Below are positions 17,867-26,901 of a DNA stretch of 64,000 nt, in pieces. This DNA is from Candidatus Nitrospira kreftii (GTDB lineage: Bacteria > Nitrospirota > Nitrospiria > Nitrospirales > Nitrospiraceae): contig CP047423.1 in the NCBI GenBank assembly GCA_014058405.1, positions 1,550,001-1,614,000 of the forward strand, read 5' to 3'. The notes beneath the pieces were generated by a model. It saw only the letters and a list, made by a program, of their open reading frames with translations, did not search any database and had not been told where the DNA came from. The position numbers and the translations under genes are program-made. Every line of letters begins with the position of its first letter. Positions within the stretch are counted from its first letter, which is position 1.

Positions 17867-18426
17867 GGTGGAGCTTGCTGCCCCAGCTGTGGAAGCCTTT
17901 CAACAGGGGACTTTTCTGCGTGCTGGTCATCCCCGTTCTTGTTGGGGCGAGCCCAGGACCTACGATCGCAGCGGTGGAAGTGTGGTATGGACCGGATGAT
18001 CGACCGCTCGAACATCTTGTGCAGACGTATGATCGTGCGAAGCGATACATTTTTGTTGCGGCCTACGGATTGACGTCCCCGTTATCGGTCAAAGCTCTGG
18101 TCGGGGCGAAAAAACGTGGAGTGGATGTTCGGGTTCTCACAGACCGAGAACGGTTGAATGATCCGAAACAGCAGACGGCGCTCTCGGCGTTGCGGGAAGC
18201 CGGGATCCCCATCAAGATCAATCGGCACGATGGGCTTATGCATCTCAAGCAGACCGTCATTGACGACGAGGTGAATACTAACGGTTCGATGAATCAGACG
18301 ACCAGTGGAAATCGCTACAATGATGAGCGGCTGGATATCATCAGAGACCATGCGATGACAGTCAAAGCTCGTGAGAGGTTTCTCTTGCTGTGGAAAGACC
18401 AAGAACGATTCCAGGAGTGGAAATAG
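17863..18426 (+). CDS. Secreted PLD-family nuclease/phosphodiesterase
   Basis: The 187-residue product has an N-terminal signal peptide or anchor (LFCVLVIPVLVGASPGPTIAA) and one phospholipase D domain. The catalytic HKD motif is complete: His127, Lys129, Asp134 in HLKQTVID, with the downstream GSMN segment. With a single HKD it resembles the Nuc-type endonucleases that work as dimers in the periplasm. It overlaps the preceding gene and lies 11 bases before the FAD monooxygenase. Confidence 0.8.
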   Translation: MRWSLLPQLWKPFNRGLFCVLVIPVLVGASPGPTIAAVEVWYGPDDRPLEHLVQTYDRAKRYIFVAAYGLTSPLSVKALVGAKKRGVDVRVLTDRERLNDPKQQTALSALREAGIPIKINRHDGLMHLKQTVIDDEVNTNGSMNQTTSGNRYNDERLDIIRDHAMTVKARERFLLLWKDQERFQEWK

Positions 18427-18437
18427 CGAGAACGGCG

Positions 18438-19709
18438 ATGGTTGAGGAAACAGACATTGCGGTCGTCGGAGCCGGTGGAGGTGGGGCTGTCCTGGCTCTG
18501 GCGTTGGCCCAGAAGGGGGTGAGAACTATTGTTCTCGAGCAGGCGCCTGGACCGCCGCAGGGCTTGCGCGGCGAGATTTTGCAGCCGAACGGGCAGCAGG
18601 TGCTCGACCAGCTGGGCATTTTAAGTAACTTGCCCAGTGAATCGACCTGCGCGGTACGCAAGTTTCATTTCTGCCGCGTCGGCGGCGAGCGGTTGTGCAC
18701 CGTAGATTATGGAGATCTTCCGCCTCCCTATAATCGTGCGGTAGTCACACTTCCCAATGTGGCGCACCATGCCATTCTCGACGCGATCGAACGCGAGCCT
18801 TCTGTCTCACTGCGGTACCGATCGATGTTTACAGGATTGCTGCGTGAGCAAGGCCGAGTTGTCGGATTGACGGCCAAGCAGGGCGAAGCTCCGTTATCCA
18901 TACAGGCCAAGGTGGTCGTCGGCGCCGATGGAGCATTTTCAAAAGTTCGGGAAGCCCTGCAGATTCCAGCCGAGCTGTATCTCTATCCGCAGGGATATTT
19001 AATTGCCATGCTAGACGCTGCGCTTCCTATGGATGAGGCCAAGTATTTTGTTGGGAAGCGGACGATCCTCGGGATGTTTCCCGCTGCTGGAAACAAAGTG
19101 TACGCCTTTTACATGATCAAAGCCGGTTCGTATGACAGCGTGAAAGCGCAAGGTCTTCCATCTCTCCAGGAAGCCTGGATCAAGATCGATCCGTCCAGTG
19201 GACCAATATTCAGAACGCTGACAGACTGGAAGCAAACTGCCTTTATGCCGACCGGGCGGGTTCGTACGCCGACGTGGGTGGCCGACGGGGCGGTGCTGAT
19301 CGGAGATGCCGCGCATGCCATGAATCCACATGCCTCGCAGGGTCGCATGCAGGCGATGGTCGATGCGATGACGTTGGCGGACCTCTTGCCTGAGTGTTTG
19401 GCGGCGAACGAGTATTCCGCCACAACACTCAAGACCTATGAAACCGCACGCCGGCCTCAGGTGACGATGCTGCAGAAGTTGGCTGACGAACAGGTGTTGT
19501 TTTGGAATACGGCAAATCCGGTCGTTGGGTTTCTACGCGACCGGGTTTTCAGCACATTGGATCGCAATGCACGACTTCGATACCGTGTCTTATCGACGAC
19601 AGCCGGACTTCGCAAGGATCCTCCATTCGGCATGATGGACCGCCTCATGGCGGCTGGATTTTTGCCCGATCCGTCCGCTCGCGACATGGCAGCGGGAGGG
19701 GTTCGGTAA
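18438..19709 (+). CDS. FAD-dependent monooxygenase (UbiH/PHBH fold)
   Basis: The 423-residue enzyme starts with a dinucleotide-binding motif (DIAVVGAGGGGAVLALALAQ). It has the second FAD motif GDAAHAMNPHASQG near residue 290 and the VVGADGAFSKVRE segment (DG motif). These place it among aromatic or quinone-ring hydroxylases and related group A flavin monooxygenases. The substrate is unknown. It is in the middle of a plus-strand operon. The start MVEETDIAVV was preferred to one 48 bases earlier, which would overlap the PLD gene. Confidence 0.85.
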   Translation: MVEETDIAVVGAGGGGAVLALALAQKGVRTIVLEQAPGPPQGLRGEILQPNGQQVLDQLGILSNLPSESTCAVRKFHFCRVGGERLCTVDYGDLPPPYNRAVVTLPNVAHHAILDAIEREPSVSLRYRSMFTGLLREQGRVVGLTAKQGEAPLSIQAKVVVGADGAFSKVREALQIPAELYLYPQGYLIAMLDAALPMDEAKYFVGKRTILGMFPAAGNKVYAFYMIKAGSYDSVKAQGLPSLQEAWIKIDPSSGPIFRTLTDWKQTAFMPTGRVRTPTWVADGAVLIGDAAHAMNPHASQGRMQAMVDAMTLADLLPECLAANEYSATTLKTYETARRPQVTMLQKLADEQVLFWNTANPVVGFLRDRVFSTLDRNARLRYRVLSTTAGLRKDPPFGMMDRLMAAGFLPDPSARDMAAGGVR

Positions 19710-19713
19710 CGCG

Positions 19714-20466
19714 ATGCCGCCGACTGACTGGAGCATCGATGGGTTGTTGGAAGACACACAGAAACTCTTAAAGTTATATGTAAAGGATGTCGTAAAAGTA
19801 TTTGGAAATGAATTGGAAGGCATCATCCTCTATGGCAGTGCTGTCCGTGGAGAATTTTTGCCTGGTCTCTCCAACCTCAACGTTCTGTTGATATTGTCCT
19901 CCGATAATCTCTCGGTCTTGAAACAGTACGACAGCCTTCACACACGTTGGAGCAAGGAGCATGTCGTCGTTCCTCTGTTCCTCACGGCGGCTGATCTGAA
20001 ATCAGCCTCAACCGTATTCCCACTCGAGTACCAAGAGATTCTGGATTGTCACCGATTGCTCTGGGGGCAAGATCCCTTTGTTGGTCTCAAGATCGACGCG
20101 CGGTATTTGGCTGCCGAAGTCGTGCAGGGATTACGTGGAAATTTGTTTCGTCTCCGTCAACGTCTGGTGGAAGGACGAAGCACCGAGGAGGCCATCACCA
20201 TCCTGTTACCGCTGTCCGTTACTGCGCTGCTGCCGGTGCTTCGAGGCTTACAGCGGTTGGTGGGTCGGCCTGTCGTTGCACATGGGGAACCGCTCTTGAG
20301 CGACATCGAATCTCATCTTGGGATCGATCTTTCCGGCCTTCGTGACGCGCTGGCGCTCAAGCGAGGGCACATCTCCCCCGGACAGAAAGAGATCCCGAGG
20401 CTGATGGATCGCTATCTCGAAAGTCTGAGCCGACTGGTTACGACCGCGGAGGTCCGTCTCACGTGA
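19714..20466 (+). CDS. Degenerate Pol-beta-type nucleotidyltransferase-like protein
   Basis: The N-terminal 100 residues resemble a minimal nucleotidyltransferase: YGSAVRGEF (Gly41-Ser42) followed by a LSNLNVLLIL strand. The metal-binding Asp-x-Asp expected at this place is Asn54-Leu-Asn56, so catalysis is unlikely. The remaining 150 residues are helical, similar to HEPN-like or substrate domains of the family. It follows the monooxygenase after 4 bases and overlaps the TPM gene, so it belongs to the operon. It may act as a regulatory or binding protein. Confidence 0.65.
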   Translation: MPPTDWSIDGLLEDTQKLLKLYVKDVVKVFGNELEGIILYGSAVRGEFLPGLSNLNVLLILSSDNLSVLKQYDSLHTRWSKEHVVVPLFLTAADLKSASTVFPLEYQEILDCHRLLWGQDPFVGLKIDARYLAAEVVQGLRGNLFRLRQRLVEGRSTEEAITILLPLSVTALLPVLRGLQRLVGRPVVAHGEPLLSDIESHLGIDLSGLRDALALKRGHISPGQKEIPRLMDRYLESLSRLVTTAEVRLT

Positions 20467-21221
20467 TCGGGTTCCGATTCAGTCGGCAAGGTCTCTGGGG
20501 AATAGCCTCGCTTGGGTTGATAGTCGTGCTGTCGGCAGCGGACGCACCGGCCTCGTTGTACGAGCGGCCCAAGGAGCGTGTGCCGCTTCCCAATCCCATG
20601 GGGTATGTCAGCGATCACGCGCAGGTGGTGGATGCAGAATGGAAAGAGCGTATCCGTTCCGTTTGCACTGATCTTGAAAAGAAAAGCGGCGTGGAGATGG
20701 TGATCGTGACGGTGCCTAATATCAAACCCTATCCAACAGCCCGAGACTATGCGAACGCGCTGTATCAAAAATGGCAAATTGGCTCGATGCAGCAGGAGCA
20801 TGGGGTGATGGTCTTGGTGGCCGTGGAAGAGCGGCAGGCGGCGATGGCTTTGGGTCGCAGGATGTTTCCGGTCATCACCCCGGCTGTCCGGAACGAGGTG
20901 AGTCGTACCTATCTTCAGCCTGCGATTGAACGAGGAGATTTCGGAGAAGGGCTCTATCGCACGTCGGTTGCGCTGGCGACACCGGCGCAAGAAGTCAGGC
21001 TCGATACTCCGTTGCGGCCTCGAATCAAAGGGCTCGGGGTCTGGATCACGCTGGGGACTACCGGTGCCATTGTGGCGTTCTTTTGGTTGATCAGCCGGCC
21101 CGATCTCCGGCATCCCTATCGGCGTATTCAGAAGGGGGAATATTGGGGAACCGGACAAGGGGGATTCGGTGGAAACTGGGGCGGGTTTGGCGGCGGTACA
21201 AGAGGGGAGGAGTGGAGGTAA
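20463..21221 (+). CDS. TPM-domain membrane protein
   Basis: The 252-residue protein has a signal peptide, a TPM domain (NPMGYVSDHAQVVDAEWK, then DLEKKSGVEMVIVTVPNI and a GVMVLVAVEERQAAMALGRR block), one membrane segment near residue 200 (GVWITLGTTGAIVAFFWLI) and a Gly-rich tail (GGFGGNWGGFGGG). TPM proteins are periplasmic and occur in photosystem repair and membrane-associated roles, with the biochemical role in most bacteria unclear. The GTG start overlaps the previous stop. Confidence 0.8.
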   Translation: MIGFRFSRQGLWGIASLGLIVVLSAADAPASLYERPKERVPLPNPMGYVSDHAQVVDAEWKERIRSVCTDLEKKSGVEMVIVTVPNIKPYPTARDYANALYQKWQIGSMQQEHGVMVLVAVEERQAAMALGRRMFPVITPAVRNEVSRTYLQPAIERGDFGEGLYRTSVALATPAQEVRLDTPLRPRIKGLGVWITLGTTGAIVAFFWLISRPDLRHPYRRIQKGEYWGTGQGGFGGNWGGFGGGTRGEEWR

Positions 21222-21249
21222 TTGGGGAAACACCACAGGAGAATCATCC

Positions 21250-22023
21250 ATGAACAGTCATCGTGTCTGTAGCCGCTTCCCGTTTTCGCTGAGCATCCTG
21301 ATCATCCTCCCGCTGTTTGTGACTGGTTGTGCAACCAAAGCCAACGAGACCAATGGTACGTCGACTCCATCTCCAGATGTCACCGATGCTGCGATTGAGC
21401 GCTACATTCGTGCCCATCCGGAAGTGATCGAGCAGTCGTTACAGACCTTGGAAGCGAAGCGCGAAGCCGAGCAGCGCGAGCGTCAAAAGATAGCCCTCAA
21501 GACCAAACAGAACGAGTTGTTGCACGATCCCTCGTCACCAGTCAGCGGCAATCACAAGGGCGAGATCACGTTGGTTGAGTTCTACGATTATCGGTGTGGC
21601 TTCTGTAAACGAGCAGCATCGGCTGTGACGGAACTCCAGAAGGTCGATTCTCGACTTCGGGTGGTCTATAAAGACTTTCCCATTCTTGGTGAACCGTCGG
21701 AGTTCGCAGCCAAGGCGGCGCTCGCATCCCAGGCGCAAGGCAAGCACCAAGCCTTCCACGAGGCACTACTCGCCTCCCATGCCGACATGACAAAGGATGA
21801 GGTCTTGAAGATCGCGGTGAGCGTTGGCCTCAACGCCAAACGCCTGGAAGCGGACATGGCCAATCCGAAGTGGCAGGCCGTCATTGAGAAGAATCGAGCT
21901 CTTGCCCAAGAGCTCGGCATCTCGGGGACACCTGGCTTCATTGTGGGCAACGAACTGGTCCCTGGAACGTTGGATTTGAAGGGACTGAAAGAATTGATTG
22001 CCCGGGCGGGACAGGAAAAATGA
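21250..22023 (+). CDS. DsbA/DsbG-like thioredoxin-fold lipoprotein
   Basis: The start is an ATG after a GGAG site. The signal ends in a lipobox (FVTGC), so the mature protein is probably lipid-anchored. A helical segment precedes the thioredoxin domain, which carries the active site Cys116-Gly-Phe-Cys119 (YDYRCGFCKRA), a long helical insertion and the cis-proline loop SGTPGF. It acts in periplasmic disulfide formation or isomerisation, perhaps for cysteine-rich secreted proteins. A decayed copy of its last 50 codons lies 505 bases downstream. Confidence 0.88.
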   Translation: MNSHRVCSRFPFSLSILIILPLFVTGCATKANETNGTSTPSPDVTDAAIERYIRAHPEVIEQSLQTLEAKREAEQRERQKIALKTKQNELLHDPSSPVSGNHKGEITLVEFYDYRCGFCKRAASAVTELQKVDSRLRVVYKDFPILGEPSEFAAKAALASQAQGKHQAFHEALLASHADMTKDEVLKIAVSVGLNAKRLEADMANPKWQAVIEKNRALAQELGISGTPGFIVGNELVPGTLDLKGLKELIARAGQEK

Positions 22024-22063
22024 TGAATTGTAAGACATCCTTTCCCATCAAAGGACCTGACCA

Positions 22064-22312
22064 ATGAGAATCGCGGAACTGCAGGCAGAACCAAACTGGG
22101 TCCTCTCCATTATGTCAGACGACGGTCGGATCGGCCGGTTTGACGTGAGCCCGTATCTTCAGTATGAAACGTTTGGGGCACTTCAAGACGAGCCCGAATT
22201 TGCGAAGGTTATTAACGGCGGATACTTTGTCGAATGGAGCTGTGGTGCGGACTTGTCAGCCGACACGATCGAGGCGCGGTGGGAGGTGTTTGGCAACGCG
22301 GCCCAGCAGTGA
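22064..22312 (+). CDS. DUF2442-type protein
   Basis: The 82-residue product fits the short family found next to toxin-antitoxin-like genes and in many bacterial chromosomes (WVLSIMSDDGRIGRFDVSPY, then FAKVINGGYFVEW and ADLSADTIE). The function is unknown. It lies between the dsbA-like gene and its decayed duplicate, which suggests it arrived with or during that duplication. Confidence 0.7.
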   Translation: MRIAELQAEPNWVLSIMSDDGRIGRFDVSPYLQYETFGALQDEPEFAKVINGGYFVEWSCGADLSADTIEARWEVFGNAAQQ

Positions 22313-22365
22313 ACTGCCTAACAAATCGCCAGCTCGCTTTCGTTCCGCTGCTAAACTTCGTGACT

Positions 22366-22515
22366 CATCCGAGATGGCAGGCCATCATTGTGAAGAATTA
22401 GGCCCTCGCTCGCGCGCTCGGCATCTCGGAAACACCTGACTTCATTGTGGGCAACGAATTCGTGGCTGGGTGGTTGGACTTGAATGGGTTAAAAGAATTA
22501 TTTGCGCGGGCGGGA
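22366..22515 (+). pseudogene. Decayed duplicate of the 3' end of the dsbA-like gene
   Basis: About 150 bases match 21861-22011 at roughly 80 percent by eye, for example GGCAGGCC-TCATTG, CTCGGCATCTCGG, CATTGTGGGCAACGAA and AAAGAATT. A stop (TAG, 22399-22401) and other changes break the frame. This fills most of the 308-base gap between DUF2442 and the SEC-C gene. No promoter or RNA was recognised in the rest. Confidence 0.85.
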
Positions 22516-22620
22516 ACATATGTACCGCATTTGGGTCCAATAGCAGAAACCGAAAGCTGCGACGTGGTTATTGTTATGTGTCCAGTCTACCAGCTGGCCA
22601 ATCTTGCCTAGACACTCTTT

Positions 22621-23856
22621 ATGCCCGAACCCTTCCGCCGCAGTAGCCCAAAAATCGGACGTAATGACCTCTGCATTTGCGGAAGCGGTCGGAAGTTCAA
22701 GCATTGCCATGGTCAGCCGCAATTTGCCTTACCAAACCTCATTGCTAGTGCGGACCTCGATCGACAGATCATTGCCGAGGGTAAACGCCAACTTGAGCGC
22801 CACAAAGCTCATGAACTCCAGCGACAGAAGCAGCAAGGTTGTGGGCGTCCCATTATTTCTGTAGAGCACCAGGGCTATCGATTTGTTGCAGTCGGAAGTC
22901 GTCTCCATTACGGAAAGTGGAAGACCTTCATCGATTTTCTCGGCAACTATATTAAGGAAGCGATAGGCAGCGATTGGGGCAATGCTGAGATTGCAAAGCC
23001 GTTAGAAGAGCGCCATCCCGTCATGCAATGGTATGACAGGCTCTGCCACCTCCAGAGCGTTCACGTTGGGAACCCTGGCGAGCTATTCAGTACCCCTATC
23101 ACCGGCGCTGTATCTGCCTATAACAGATTAGCCTACAACCTGTATCTTATTGCGCACAATGGAAAGGATATCCAAACACTACTATTGGCACGTCTCAAGA
23201 ATCAGGACAACTTTCAGGGCGCATATTACGAGACTCAGGTTGCGGCATGGTTAATAAGAGCAGGCTTTGAGCTGGATTTTGAAAACGAGCAAGACAGGTC
23301 AAGCACCCACTGCGAGTTCACTGCGACCTATGTGACAACGGGCGAGAAGTATTCGGTCGAGGCAAAGTCTCGTCAGACGCGTCTGGGTGGTGCTGCGCGG
23401 ACGCCTGTCGGCAAGCAGATCCGCAAGGCTCTGGTAAAGAAAGCCGACTACAAACGGTGGATCAGTACGTTCGAAATGACACCCGAAGAACTTATCGACT
23501 ACGCTAGGCATCCGGACACCTTTTTCGGCGTCTATAAGAGGCAACCCAAGGGTCTTCACACAATCATGGATATGTATGACTTCTTCACAGAAGGCTATGT
23601 GAATACACACAAGGACAAGCTGATCGAGCTGTTGCCCAATTACCCTGACCAGGAAGAGTTAAGGCGCTTGAGCCAGAAGGAATTGGTGGAAATCGCCGCA
23701 GAAAGCTTTACCTATGGCGCAATGTCAAGCCGCTTCAAGTTCAAGACGAGAGAGGAATTGCGAAAGGAGCGGCGTGGCTACGGGCCTGAGGCTGTTGAGG
23801 TGGTAGCTCAACAGCAAACAACAGAGGACAGTTCTTCCCAGGATTCTTTAACATGA
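22621..23856 (+). CDS. SEC-C motif protein with a PD-(D/E)xK-like region
   Basis: The 411-residue protein starts with a SEC-C zinc motif at residues 14-30 ([19 protein letters not shown]). Residues about 195-255 contain [19 protein letters not shown], then CEFTA and YSVEAKS. That spacing (Glu in helix, acidic strand, E-x-K strand) is what one sees in restriction-endonuclease-like folds, so a nuclease domain is possible. The tail is Gln/Ser-rich. It stands alone, after pseudogene debris, and looks like an accessory gene. A defence role is only a guess. Confidence 0.7.
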   Translation: MPEPFRRSSPKIGRNDLCICGSGRKFKHCHGQPQFALPNLIASADLDRQIIAEGKRQLERHKAHELQRQKQQGCGRPIISVEHQGYRFVAVGSRLHYGKWKTFIDFLGNYIKEAIGSDWGNAEIAKPLEERHPVMQWYDRLCHLQSVHVGNPGELFSTPITGAVSAYNRLAYNLYLIAHNGKDIQTLLLARLKNQDNFQGAYYETQVAAWLIRAGFELDFENEQDRSSTHCEFTATYVTTGEKYSVEAKSRQTRLGGAARTPVGKQIRKALVKKADYKRWISTFEMTPEELIDYARHPDTFFGVYKRQPKGLHTIMDMYDFFTEGYVNTHKDKLIELLPNYPDQEELRRLSQKELVEIAAESFTYGAMSSRFKFKTREELRKERRGYGPEAVEVVAQQQTTEDSSSQDSLT

Positions 23857-23964
23857 ATCCAATAGAGGCCGTTTTGCCATGCGGTCTCTTGCTCCATATC
23901 TTCCTGGGATTGTACCTTGTCTAGGTATGCGTATGATCGCGCGGCTTCATGCTGTGGAGGTACT

Positions 23965-24765
23965 ATGGCGAAGATCACCGAGATCGCTCCAGACCTATTC
24001 CGCATCACGACATTCGTTGCGCCGTTCAATATTCAGTTCAGTCAGTTCTTAGTACGTGACGAAGAGCCGCTACTGTTTCATACCGGCCCGCGTGCTCTGT
24101 TTCCAGAGGTGAAAGCCGCGGTGGCGTCGCTCATCGATCCGCAGACTTTGCGCTGGATTGGGTTCAGCCATTTTGAATCCGACGAATGCGCGACCGTCCC
24201 GGAGTGGCAGCAACTGGCTTCGCACTCGGAAGTGGTGTGTAGTGTGGTGGGCAAGATGGTGAGTGTCGATGATTGTCTGGCGCTTCGTCCTGCCAAAGCG
24301 ATGGCCGATGGCGAGGTGCTTGAGACCGGGCGATACCGTTTCAGATTTTTGGCTACACCGCATGTCCCGCATTGCTGGGAGGCGGGGTTGCTGTTCGAAG
24401 AAACAGAACGGACGCTCCTGTGCTCGGATCTCTTTCACCAAGACGGGGATGTCGAACCGATGACGGAATCAAGTGTCATTGATCGGTGTCGGAAGACGCT
24501 GGTGGGCTATCAGCAAGGTCCGTTGGCGAATTACGTGCCCTATTGTTCGGTGACTGATACGACGCTACACCGGTTAGCAGTACTGCAGCCGAAGCGGCTG
24601 GCCACCATGCACGGTTCGGTCTATGTCGGCGATGGAAGCAAAGCACTTCACGACCTCGCCGCTGTTTGGCGGGAGGTTCTCGGTCCACTGCCACTGTGTT
24701 GCATCCGAAGCGACCACCGAGCTATTGGCGATCATGATTACAATACGCACGTGAATCCTTCCTGA
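23965..24765 (+). CDS. Metallo-beta-lactamase-fold protein (ODP/flavodiiron type)
   Basis: The 266-residue protein resembles the diiron domain of flavodiiron proteins without a flavodoxin domain. Metal-ligand-like motifs appear in order: SHFESDEC (H-x-E-x-D, with the following His changed to Glu), a His in [11 protein letters not shown], an Asp in LLCSDLF and a His in TMHGSV. Family members reduce O2 or NO, or act as simple oxidoreductases. With one ligand altered, the activity is uncertain. The start [14 protein letters not shown] was chosen by family pattern. Confidence 0.75.
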   Translation: MAKITEIAPDLFRITTFVAPFNIQFSQFLVRDEEPLLFHTGPRALFPEVKAAVASLIDPQTLRWIGFSHFESDECATVPEWQQLASHSEVVCSVVGKMVSVDDCLALRPAKAMADGEVLETGRYRFRFLATPHVPHCWEAGLLFEETERTLLCSDLFHQDGDVEPMTESSVIDRCRKTLVGYQQGPLANYVPYCSVTDTTLHRLAVLQPKRLATMHGSVYVGDGSKALHDLAAVWREVLGPLPLCCIRSDHRAIGDHDYNTHVNPS

Positions 24766-24900
24766 AAGAATCCCCGCTCCCGGTGGATTTAATGGCGCTT
24801 GACCAGAACCTACGAACGGGCTGAGAATGATCAAGTCGAAGGTTTGCTACTCGGGTCAGTCCAGAGAAGCATTATTAGCGCTGACATCAAACACAGGAAC

Positions 24901-25527
24901 ATGAAAATCGCAATTATCGGTGCCTCGGCTGGAATAGGACTCCAGTGCACGCGCCTCGCCTTAGAGAAGGGTCATGAGGTCGCCACCTTGTCACGCCGGA
25001 TCGTTCCGCTTCCCAATCACGCTAAACTGAAAAGAGTCCAGGGCAGTGCGACCAAGCCAAGCGATGTCAGGGCAGCAGTGGAGGGGACCGATGCGATCCT
25101 GGTGACGCTTGGTGTGAAGAGTCCATTCGCTACTACTCGGTTTTCCGATTCGGCGCGCATCCTGCTGCAGATCCTCAAGGAGACCAGCTCATCGCCAATG
25201 CTTATCGCGCTCACTGGTTTTGGTGCAGGCGACAGCTGGAGCTACAATTCTTTTCCTATGAAACTCCTCTTCACGCTGCTCCTCAAGGCTGTCTATACAG
25301 ACAAGAGCGAGCAGGAACGGCTGATCGCCGGTGGGGATTCTCGTTGGGAGATCGTACGTCCAGGTCGCTTAACCAATGGCGCGATGACAGGCCGCTACCG
25401 TGTGATCGAGGAACTTGTTGAAGGCATGAAGGTAGGGGCAATTTCTCGTGCTGATGTGGCGCACTTCATGGTGGCACAGGCGGAAAACCCGACCTGCTTG
25501 GGCAAATATCCAGCGCTGACTTACTGA
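24901..25527 (+). CDS. NAD(P)-binding atypical SDR protein
   Basis: The 208-residue protein opens with a Rossmann nucleotide motif (MKIAIIGASAGIGLQCTRLA) and continues like the NmrA/SDR-a5 group (GTDAILVTLG, LIALTGFGAGDS, WEIVRPGRLTNG). These are oxidoreductases or redox sensors, for example biliverdin-reductase-B-like. AGGA precedes the ATG. Its stop overlaps the convergent DUF5069 gene by 7 bases. Confidence 0.8.
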   Translation: MKIAIIGASAGIGLQCTRLALEKGHEVATLSRRIVPLPNHAKLKRVQGSATKPSDVRAAVEGTDAILVTLGVKSPFATTRFSDSARILLQILKETSSSPMLIALTGFGAGDSWSYNSFPMKLLFTLLLKAVYTDKSEQERLIAGGDSRWEIVRPGRLTNGAMTGRYRVIEELVEGMKVGAISRADVAHFMVAQAENPTCLGKYPALTY

Positions 25528-25970
25528 GGCTCGTGCGTTGTGACTCGTCTGGGAACGACTCGCCCTTCTTCCAAGTCTTGCAAATCCGACCAGGCGGTGA
25601 TGTCAGTGCGCGAGGGATCGATGGCAGCCAGATATTTCTTGAACCTGGCTGCGCTCTCGGAAGAACTCGGTCCCCGCGTCAGTAACGTCTGATTCCACTC
25701 GTCTAGTTCAGTTGGCTGGTGTGGCTTGGCCTTCCTCTCAAACCACGTGACGACTCCTTCATCGGTCGGGTTGGCTTTCACGGCAGCTGTAAACTGTTCA
25801 CTGGTGATACCCGCAAACTCGAGCAGCCGATCGTCTATCGGGCAGGGGTAGATATATTCGCCCTCGGTTCCCGCAAGGACGGCACGGCATTTGTCGATCA
25901 TGCGAGCTAGATGAGCATAATCGGCTAGCTGAAATCGCATGCTGCGAGGGACGTTCTTTCGCAAATCCAT
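25521..25970 (-). CDS. DUF5069-type protein
   Basis: The 149-residue product matches the pattern of this family (MDLRKNVPRS, RMIDKCRAVLAGTEGEYIYP and the CPIDDRLLEFAGI block). The protein is small, cytoplasmic and mainly helical. The function is unknown. It follows the DUF3386 gene after 2 bases on the minus strand, so the two are one transcript. Confidence 0.72.
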   Translation of the reverse strand: MDLRKNVPRSMRFQLADYAHLARMIDKCRAVLAGTEGEYIYPCPIDDRLLEFAGITSEQFTAAVKANPTDEGVVTWFERKAKPHQPTELDEWNQTLLTRGPSSSESAARFKKYLAAIDPSRTDITAWSDLQDLEEGRVVPRRVTTHEPQ

Positions 25971-25972
25971 GG

Positions 25973-26644
25973 TCAGAGCAACGTGTGATTCTTGAAGGTC
26001 AGGTTTTTGACCACGACCTGGTTGTCCGCATACGTGATGATTCGTCTGGTGGCCGGGAGATCGCAGGCACCGATACGGACATGAGTGTCCGTGAAACTTT
26101 CAACATTGGTGAGTTTCCCATCGGTGGGTGAATAGTAGTAGACGATGTATTTGGTCGTGAGATTCTTCTGGTCTTGCGTGACGGCGCTTTCTTCCACGTT
26201 GATCGTAAACGCAAACGGATTCATACCTGGATGGGCCATTTTGCGGTTGATCTGGGTGATGCGGTTGTCCTTGACCCGGTAGAAGGAATTGGAGCCATGG
26301 ATGTTGAGCTTCGTCCCGAAAGGGTGGCCATCCTCTTCCATGGTGAGGGAATATTTGCCGTCTGATTCTTCGAAGCTCCGTGGGCCACGATGGACCGCGA
26401 TCATCCCGAGTTGTTCCTGAGCCCACTTTTGGGTCTCGCCGTCACTGAGTTGAACGGAAACTTCACGGGGGCTTTTGACCGTGACCGATCCGCTGGTTTC
26501 TTTGCCATTCACATTGACGGTGAGGTCGGCGGTAAATCCCGGAAAGTCTTTTGGCCAGCGAGCGGTCGCTTCAAAGGCTCGGCGAAGGAGCTCGCGAGCT
26601 TGAGGGTCGTCTGCCACGGTCGAAGGTTCTTGTTGTGGTTGCAT
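25973..26644 (-). CDS. DUF3386-type protein
   Basis: A 223-residue protein preceded by GAGAGGAG. The helical start (ARELLRRAFEATARWPKDFP) is followed by a beta-rich body (FTADLTVNVNGKETSGSVTV and a YYYSPTDGKL strand). This pattern belongs to a family mostly seen in cyanobacteria, plastids and Nitrospirota. There is no signal peptide. The function is unknown. Confidence 0.7.
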   Translation of the reverse strand: MQPQQEPSTVADDPQARELLRRAFEATARWPKDFPGFTADLTVNVNGKETSGSVTVKSPREVSVQLSDGETQKWAQEQLGMIAVHRGPRSFEESDGKYSLTMEEDGHPFGTKLNIHGSNSFYRVKDNRITQINRKMAHPGMNPFAFTINVEESAVTQDQKNLTTKYIVYYYSPTDGKLTNVESFTDTHVRIGACDLPATRRIITYADNQVVVKNLTFKNHTLL

Positions 26645-26901
26645 TCACAATCTCCTCTCAGAAAAAATGACTTGATTGTCTGTAGTTATACCGGGATCGT
26701 GAGAGAAGGCTCAAGTCTCATATCGAGATGGTCGGAAGTTACTTAGTCGCGAACGCAAGGTATCGTCGTAAGTAGGCACAATATTTGATGTTCCCAAGAA
26801 TCCAGGACTCTGATATACTCCAGCGATTTTCTTAGGACCGGGCATTGATTGAATAGTAGAAACCCTGGTCGGCCGTCGGCGCTAGTCGAGAAAGGATGGG
26901 C

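Noticed and set aside
20412-21251. 279-codon minus-strand frame opposite the TPM gene
   Set aside because: Rich in Arg, His and Pro without domain pattern. The plus-strand TPM protein explains the region.
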